Of a stretch of 64,000 nt of DNA, positions 13,772 to 22,700 are shown one piece after another. The stretch is from assembly GCA_963971405.1 (NCBI GenBank), contig OZ020486.1, forward strand, positions 19,801,419 through 19,865,418, in the 5' to 3' direction. This DNA comes from Psococerastis gibbosa (Eukaryota > Arthropoda > Insecta > Psocodea > Psocidae). The notes beneath the pieces were generated by a model. That model searched no databases, was not told the DNA's origin, and was given only the letters and a program-made list of their open reading frames with translations. The stretch's first letter is position 1, and every line of letters starts with the position of its first letter. The translations under genes and the position numbers were made by a program.

Positions 13772-16700
13772 TAAATCGCATTCAATTAAGCGACTTCGAT
13801 GGCAAGGTGGTAGCGTGCTTTTACTTGTGCGATTCTCTACACGCCATGCGATCGGAGACGTGTCGCAACTCAACACGGGTAATAACCAAGAGGCGACAGA
13901 AAAGGTCAATCGGATACACTCATAAAATTGTTTGTATGCCATTAACCTGTTATAAAAAAATAAATAAGTAAATGTATCCTATTAATCTCTTTAGTCGCCT
14001 CACTAAGTATTGCAACTTAATACTTGCATTGACTAACACCACGCCTCCGATCGCATGGTATGTTGAGTCTCAACTTGAGACTTGCACAAGTACAAGCACG
14101 CTATCGCCTACCACCTTGCCAACAAAGCCGATCATAAACTATTATGGTACTTGGAGAAACCCAATGGAGTTGGATGTGCCTAATAAATGATAATAAAATA
14201 ATAACCTATATTTTTGTGGTTGTCAAGAAGGAAATCTGCGAGTGAAAAAGATCCAAATGCAATTTTCGTATTAAATTGAGGCTCTTAGAAAAAAAAGACT
14301 TTATATGGCGTTTCTACAACATTTTATCAGTAATTAAATTGATAATACGTACCATTATAGTTTGGGATAGCACCGACTGACCGGCCCATTGATGATCGGT
14401 AGCTAGAACTGCGATCCAGTTCATCTTCCTCCCATGGACGAGGGTGGTCCATATTACGGGACGGAGCTGCAAATAAATGAAAGTGTATTAATTGCTACGC
14501 ATTCTCAGTAGGAATACGCCATATGCAGTGAGCTGTGAGGCTATGTTATCTATCATTTTTATGTCGATTCAAAAGCTGAAGCTGGCCGTTAACATTGGTC
14601 ATGCCTGGATCATACCAAATTAGGTTGGTTGATATTATTTATTTTATTTAATACTTTAAGATTTGGTCTGTTCATTGAGCAGCAGAGTACGTTTCTTTAC
14701 GTAGTACGAGGAATTTTTTAGTTTCTGTGCGGGGGCTTTTTCCGTGGAACAGATAGGTGACAGAAATTTACCGAATTATCAAATTCATGGAAAAACTATT
14801 GTAAAAAAAAATGGAAAACACCTTATAATATGGTGTTAATATTTTACCAATTGAATGGACCAAATCTTTATAAAGAAATATTAACTTAAATAAAAAATAT
14901 ATACCGACCTATTTTGTGATGGTCCAGGGGTGGCCAATGTCAACAATAAGCTTCCTTTTAAAAAGTATAATGACTGGGCTCCATTGCTATTGTTGGCGCG
15001 TAGCAAGCTTCAAGGTAAGGGTTGAAGCTAGAATTGAACTCAGCCATAACTTTTTTTAATGAAACGTTCTTAATAAAGCGTATCCAAAACATGGCACTCC
15101 CAGGACTCCCGGGGGAGACTGAAGATGACACTGCTGACTTGAGGACAAAGGCGACGTAAAAGTAAGTAATAATGACTAAACCGAAAATTATGTTTTTTCT
15201 CCGTCATGTCATATCTGTATAGCAAATGAGCAGGATTGAAACCATGGGCGCATTGACCCAATGTAAAGGATGGGGGGGGGGGGGGGGCTTAGGGGGAATA
15301 GTTAGTAAAAAAATACATTCATATAAACACCACTGCCCCAAGAAATGCATTACTTACACGCATTGACAGGGGATTGAAATCGTAGACGATAGTTAGGTTC
15401 TTTCTTAGCAGATGGGACTCGAGAAGCGTTTCGAGGGTCCAGATGATGTAGTTTCCACTGCCGCAACTTCTCGCGTTCTTTTACATTCTGAAGGAACACT
15501 TTACCAATACCGGTGGCAATCTTGCTCAACTCTTCCTCTTCTTTCTACAATAAAAACGATTGCAAATTATTTATTAAGAGCAAAACATAGACATGTTGGG
15601 ATAAACATTTAATGTCATCATAATTATAAGGACCGGTACGAGAGAACAGACTGACAGATATTTCGGCCATAAAAATGTCAACAAGACTCTTGTAGAGGCC
15701 CTTCTCCAGAACAGCATTGCCTTACGAACGTTCCCCACAATGCACCATTTACCACAAATTAGGCAATGACAATGTCTTTTAAACCTGATTAATAATAATA
15801 AAAATAGTCCATTGGTTCCCTTGACGTTCGGATTCCTCGACTTACCTTCAATTTAGCGTTTTCTTCTTGATTTTCCTTTTCTTTGGCATCAACTTCGTCC
15901 TCTTCATCGTCAGACAACCCTTTGTATGAATCTGAATACCGCTTACGTCTCTCTAAAAGAAATTCAAACGTGTATGGTCAGAATAACATAGTTGCATTTT
16001 CTGACACATAATTCTGGCTTACACATGAATGTACAAAAATGTGTTGTTGTTTCTAACGCCTGCTTTCACATTTCTGCTTTAAGCAACCCTGTCAGCCTGG
16101 CGGGGGGAGTGAGTCTGTTTGTTAACTTGAGGCACCCTAAGGGCAGACTCTTTCACCTCAGGGAAAGGGGAGTTGACTTACAGGGATGTACAAAATGTAA
16201 ATCATGCCAGAATTCAAAACAGATACAATTTTGTAGTTTGCCCTAATCATATTCGATATTGATTTATCAACTAATCTGATTGCTCACGGTTTGCTACCAA
16301 GGATACTATAGTACAATGCATTAAGCAGATCATTGCGGCACTCCATATCACAGATTTGTTGGAAAAAAAATTTATAATAGCGAGGGACCAACTGGAAATA
16401 TTAGTATCATCGTACCATGTATGTGAATTTCAACACTGCACAGCTCACGAGCCAAATTCTAACTTCACAAAACAAATTATTGTCAGTTACCTGGATCACT
16501 GTAAGGGTAAGGCGGCGCAGGGAAGTCATCGCGCTCAATTTTCGGTTTCTCGCCCGGCTTGGGTTTTTTCGCATCGGGGAAATGAGCCAATTCAATTGGC
16601 TCTTCGTTGTTCATGTGAGGAGATTTCGGCCGAGGCGTCTCACTGCGGATACTGTCGGCCATGGCTTTCATCCCAGATTTTGAGGTGGTCTTCACGAGAA

Positions 16701-19700
16701 TGCGGCTGCCACTTCGCTGAGACTGCGAAGCTTTGAATAATTGTAAAAATAATTTATTTTAAGTGCGTATGTACGTAGCGGTAGCGTACGTAATAATAAT
16801 AATAATACGTGGGGGTAAAGCCTTGCCACACACCCGCCTTATAGTTACCTCAAAATATGGACACTGCGCCATTAGGTTTGGTGGCATTATTGCTTTGACT
16901 GACCGCAAAGCGATGGGATTATTTGATTTTTACTACTAAAAAATTAAAAAAAAAAAGTAGATTTTCGGTACTTGAACGGACCTACCGAAACCTTTTTTTT
17001 AATATGTAAATTAGAAACTTATACAATTTCTGAAGAACTTATGCTGGGCAAACCGATAGTGGGCTTCAGCATGTACGTGTCTTCCTACTGTTTACAGGCG
17101 TTTAGAAATATATTATCGTATTTTATTTTAGCAGATTCAATGTGAATTGAAGTTAGAAAGTGGTAAAGTAATACTAGTGGCTACAGGCGTTTAGAAATAT
17201 ATTATCGTATTTTATTTTAGCAGATTCAATGTGAATTGAAGTTAGAAAGTGGTAAAGTAATACTAGTGGCTAAGGGGTTAATAGAACGACAATGAGGTGA
17301 GGTTAACTAAAAAGAGTGGAGTTTTACCCCACCTACCCTACAGCACAAACATGAAACCCCTACTAAAGCTTATTGCATTGTTGCCTCAAAAGAGAATGGG
17401 TTAAAAATTTACAGAACTATAGCATTACATAGCCATTAATCATACCACGACCATTACATAACCATACTCGCATACTAATAGGTATTTAAAAGTAGTATGC
17501 AAATTGCTGAGTTACTACGCAAATTTTTACCATCCCTCGGGTGTGTCAACTGCACAATAAGGCAGAAATATTAAGACGCTATCATTTAATGCATACATAC
17601 GCCTGGATTTATAACATGAAAACACTATACTTACAAGATGGTCGGTGAAAATGTGGACTAGTCGGAGGTTTGTCGTAGGGGTCGATGGGTTTCCTCAAAT
17701 AGCACTGACTCGGCTCTTCGGTCAAATAGCTATATGTGTAAATGCGGCTGATGTCTTCAGAGTAAGTAGGTGTTTTGTATTCTCGGAGAATCAGACCTGG
17801 CGAGCCTGTACGCTGGTACGTATACTAGAAATAAAAAAAGCATTTCGTGACGGAAAAGTAATTAGTAAGAAAAAAGATGTCTTATTCAACAACTTTCTAG
17901 GCCACAGAATAATGTGTAAGCAATTAATTATACTTTTAAATAGTAATACTTAGTTCCACTTACCCTAAAAAGGTTGTGGGTTGCGTAAAGGAAGGAATAG
18001 GCGTTTATAGATTATGGCGTCACAACGGGCATGAGGTCACGTGACAGTGTTCTTTTTTTACTGTTTTCGTTAATGCCCTACTTAATAGCGTTAATTTAAG
18101 AAAACAATTATTTTAAGAGATAATAATAAACCTTCTTATGCATTAGAATATGCTCTCTAAAATTGTCAAATAGCCTATTTATTATGCTTCTCTCTCAGTC
18201 AGAGCTGCATTCTTAATAAAATGTTAATGCTTACCAGTCTATTTCCATCATGCAACTTACCCGTCTACTAGTGCTAGAAGGACTACCAATTGAGCCATTT
18301 ACACTGGAGGCACGCGAGCGATACGAAAACTAAAACCCAAAAAACAAGACACGTAATCAAACAAAATAAAAACCAACACAATAGCGAAACAAATTAAAAA
18401 CATAAGTAAAAAATAAAAATGTGAACTAAGCACAAAAGTACATAAACACAAACAAGATGCTACTACACTGGATGCTTGCAGCTTGCGTGAATTATGAGGT
18501 AAACTACGAATAATTAAAATTTGAATGGTGAGGTAAAATTTAATAGGCTTTATTTGCTCAGTTCCAATAGGTAAAATAGGTAGAAGTTTAAACATTTTAT
18601 ACTTTCCATTCAATAATTATATTGACGGGTAAATATATTTTATCGATAAGACTCAGCGCAAAACGACATGCGACCTCGAAATATTGCTAGCAGCCAGACA
18701 AACGTGAACTACACATTGAACATTCGTGAAAGTCTATGCAAGCTATAATAAGCTATTGTATTAGCTTAAGCCCATCAGTTGCACATCAGCAACATTGCAA
18801 ATGGTTACACCGAAAAGTAGAATAATGCTCAAGCAGAAGAGCCCAGTAATTGATTAATATACGAATGCTTCGCCGTTTTTAGACCTCTATTGCAGGGTCA
18901 GGGAAGTAGCTACTTCAAGATTATAATTTTAGGTGACGAGATACACGACAGAACCTCTGTTTTAGCCAAAGGTCACCGATCACTCGCGCTGAAATAACTA
19001 ATTATTTGTTCCATGTATTAATAGGCCCACTTCAAGGGGAGAAAGTTACCATTATTCATTCTGAGACTATCGTTTAATGAGGGTGTCAACATGAAGTCTT
19101 ACCTCTAGATAGTATTTTAATAAAACCTCGTGGACTACATGAACTCTTCAATAGTAATAGTTTGCAAAATTAAGCATGAAAAGGAAACGTGGTATAGGTC
19201 TCCGAACCTTCGGCTATTAAACCCAGGGTTGTAAGCCCTAGTAATTAAACCACCAACACGTGGTGCCTCGGATTCATAATCAATTAGTGAGACTTTCCAG
19301 CTCACCTGTTTTACTAGTCAGCAAACAAATTAAAAATGCATTACTTCAATAAATAAGGCAGGTACCTGTGTCTCACTAACAGCCGAGCTGCTCATGCGGT
19401 CGAACTCGCGTCCTTCCCGGCCGCTCATTTCTCCGTCGGTGTCAGTACAATGCCCATTCTCGATGATACCACCGCCACCATTGAGCACTGTCCCGTTTTC
19501 GGTAGGGCCTGGCCCACAGCGAGGATGCCAGATAGCGCCGCCTGATAAAAGTCATGCAATTAAAGTGGAATAAGGGAAGCTGCGAAGTACCACGGTAAAT
19601 CATTGTCTGTTGTTTCGATGACTTAAAACATGTTAATGTTTTAAATGCAGCAGAAAGGGCCAGTTAGGGGTGCAGGAAAGGAGCTTCCCCGAAGATCGCT

Positions 19701-22700
19701 TTTTATACACGTTGTATAAAAACCGTGGATAAAAATCCGATCGGGTGTACCCTGGGCAACGCAAAGTGGAAACAACTAGCGACTAATCCTTCCACCACTG
19801 AGACCAAAGACGACCTTTGTGTGTGCACCGACCATGGCGTCAGGTTAGGAAGAATACTGCGAACCAGCAGGAATTCTCAATAGTCACACAATCAAGTGGT
19901 TTTCTGATGGCTCTAGGCTAGGACGTACAAAACCAAGAACAGGCCTTGGTGCCTTTGGTCCTGGGGTTAAATATCTGGAGTCTCTTGGGGAGACAACTAC
20001 AGTATACCTCTCGGGGCTTTGCAACTAAAACGGACATCTGTCTAACATAGGCGTCAGAGTCTAGAGCATGCAGATTCTGCAATGAAGGAACGGAGGACCC
20101 CGAGCACATCCTCTTTCACTGCGATGCAATCACACGAAGAAGAGTGCTTGGGAAGCTCGCAGTTACATGTAAAAGACCTACCGCTTCTAAACCCCCTCAA
20201 GATCCTGGCTCTCATGAGGGAGATAGGCCTCGTTTGTTGTAGGGGGCACAATAGGCCCAATAGGCTTAAGTGCACATTGGTAACACCCTGTACCCCATTG
20301 AATAAAATAAAAATCACTCTTCTTGGAAATGTCTCAGTAAACAGTACTGCACGGCATCAGCATCCATTGGAACATGGCGGTGCCGTCCAGTATTTCTTAC
20401 CGAAACATTTCATAGGGTGGTGGTAAGCCGACAGGAGGTTAGCTAACACATCCATTCGAAAAAGCCAATATTCTGGCGGATACCAGTTGTTTCGCTTAAA
20501 TTGCCAAAAACTAATAAATATTAATTAACAGTAAACTTTGGCGGATCCAGAGGTTCCTTAGGTTTTCCCAGGGGGCTCAAAAGATGGAGAATAGCCAGTG
20601 TATTTTCCTGTAATCTTTGAATTTCAATCAAGGAGGTGAAATTTTCAAGACAAAAACGATATCCATAAACGGGACGGGGGTCCCCCGGGGGGAAAATTTG
20701 TGGAAATATAGAAGTAAAATGGTAGGTTTTTAAGCATTTTATACTTATGGATGGGTATCACTGTCGTATGTTTGAACGTAGATTTTTAAACCCTTTATAA
20801 ACTAATTTGTAATTTCAGCCACAGAAGTTGAAGGTCTTTAAGTATTTTATAATTATGTATTTATAGGAAGAAAGTTTACACACGACAAAAACATATTTTC
20901 CCGGTTTTAGCCTAATAAAGCAGAGGATCTGCGTTCTTCCGTGAATGAGGTCGCAGGAAATCTATGCTACGGTATGGGCTTCCCCCAAAAATATGGACCA
21001 ATGTCATGATCCCACCGCGAAAAAAAAAAAAAAAAAAAAAAAAAAATGATGGCCGTTCAGAAGCAGAAAGTATAGATTCTTATGAGAACATTGTTTGCCA
21101 AATGCAGTAATTGCAAAAGCATATATTGTATTTACTGCTATCAACAAAGATATTTGATCAATAGCTTACAGCGCACCCCGCGTGTGGACGAAGAAAAACC
21201 ATAAAACCGTTTTGGGGTCATTCATACATCATGATTATTAAGGAATTAGCAGCTACTTACGCGGCAAATTCGCAAACTTATAGTATCCACCTTAGCTGGT
21301 AGTGTACAATAATGGGGCAATACGCATTTTGACAGCAAAAAAACTTCAGATTTTACAGTCGAATCCTATTCATAAAACTGAAAACAAGGTCGTCGGGAGT
21401 CTCCCTCGGGGGAAATGTTTTGAAAAAATTGGCCTATTCTTATGGCCTATGATACAATATATTATTATAAGATCCGCCTCGCAACAATTATTGCACGACA
21501 TTTCTAAAAATTATGGTTCGCAACTGACTGAGGTAGTCTACCAACCTTGGAGGTACATTTCTTCTCCATCTCCAAATGGATCGCCGCATTTTGTGCATCT
21601 GGCACAAGTGGGGTGAAAATGATGGTTGTCGCCAGCCTGAAGCACTTTGCCGCTTATAAACCGCGAACAATATGCACATTTAACTCCAAATTGCTTCTGA
21701 TAGTCCTTTTCGCAGTATGGAATACCATCCCTAAAATGAAATTACAATTTAGTCCAAATTATTTAGAAAATCTGTATAGAACAGGTATATACAATATTTA
21801 AGTTTTTAGAGCTTTTAGCTTTTAGAGAACATTTGATACATATTAAAACACCCTCCTAACAACTTCCCTCTGTTAAGAGACAACACAAAGAACAAGTTAC
21901 ATTGAATAAGCTCATTCAAATTTTTCTTTTCGAACATTTTTCCTTGCAAGAAGACATCGTTTAGTGCACTTTTTCCAGAATTACTTATATTTGTTCCACA
22001 GGAAATGTCACCACTTGTGGTAAAAAAAAGAAAAAAGAATTGAAGTGCCACATACTTCCCCATGTATTCCCCATAAAGAACAATGTCGCAGGTTTGACAC
22101 TTGAAGCACGGAATATGCCACTGCCGTTCCAAAGCGATCAGCGCCTGTCCCTCCTTCAACTCCTCCCCACACCCTGCACAGGCAGCTGTAAACAACAATA
22201 AAACGACAATCAAAGACTGGCCATGAAAAGGTTTACCTTACGAAAGGTAAGGTATAAATATCGGAAATTAAAATCATTCTACCGCAATGCAACCGATATA
22301 TTATGGTGTTCCCATCATCTCATGGAAATCGCGGTAAGGAATACTCCTTACACCTCCATGCATTGGTAGATGGCTGTGCAGTCCAGTATGCATTACTTTT
22401 CAAACGATGTAATAAGACCAGGCGTAAGGGTGGGTTCTACCAAGTAGGATTAACCGTTCCTGCGGCTAAATTCTACACGCAGGTACGCCTGGGCCCTAGC
22501 ATCAGTCCATCTTCCAATATAAGCACCTAGCCTAATATGTTCAGCTTCTAGGCACTCACGTGACATTATATACGCATCCGTGTGGACCAACTCTACACAT
22601 ATGAATGGTCTAAAGTCTAAACCCTATACTACGCAAGCTAAGAATGGAATCAGCTAGTTTGGTGTGATGGCGCATGCATATTTCAGATTCTAAATTGTAA

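Larger units (their letters stand above)
10648..14352. other. Unc-115 intron rich in small inverted-repeat elements
   Basis: No exon was identified with confidence in this 3.7-kb intron. It contains the TIR elements 12584-12728 and 12870-13046, a dispersed repeat at about 13180-13420 that recurs at about 53340-53640, long A and T tracts, and the foldback at 13791-14131. An additional alternative exon cannot be excluded. Confidence 0.6.
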
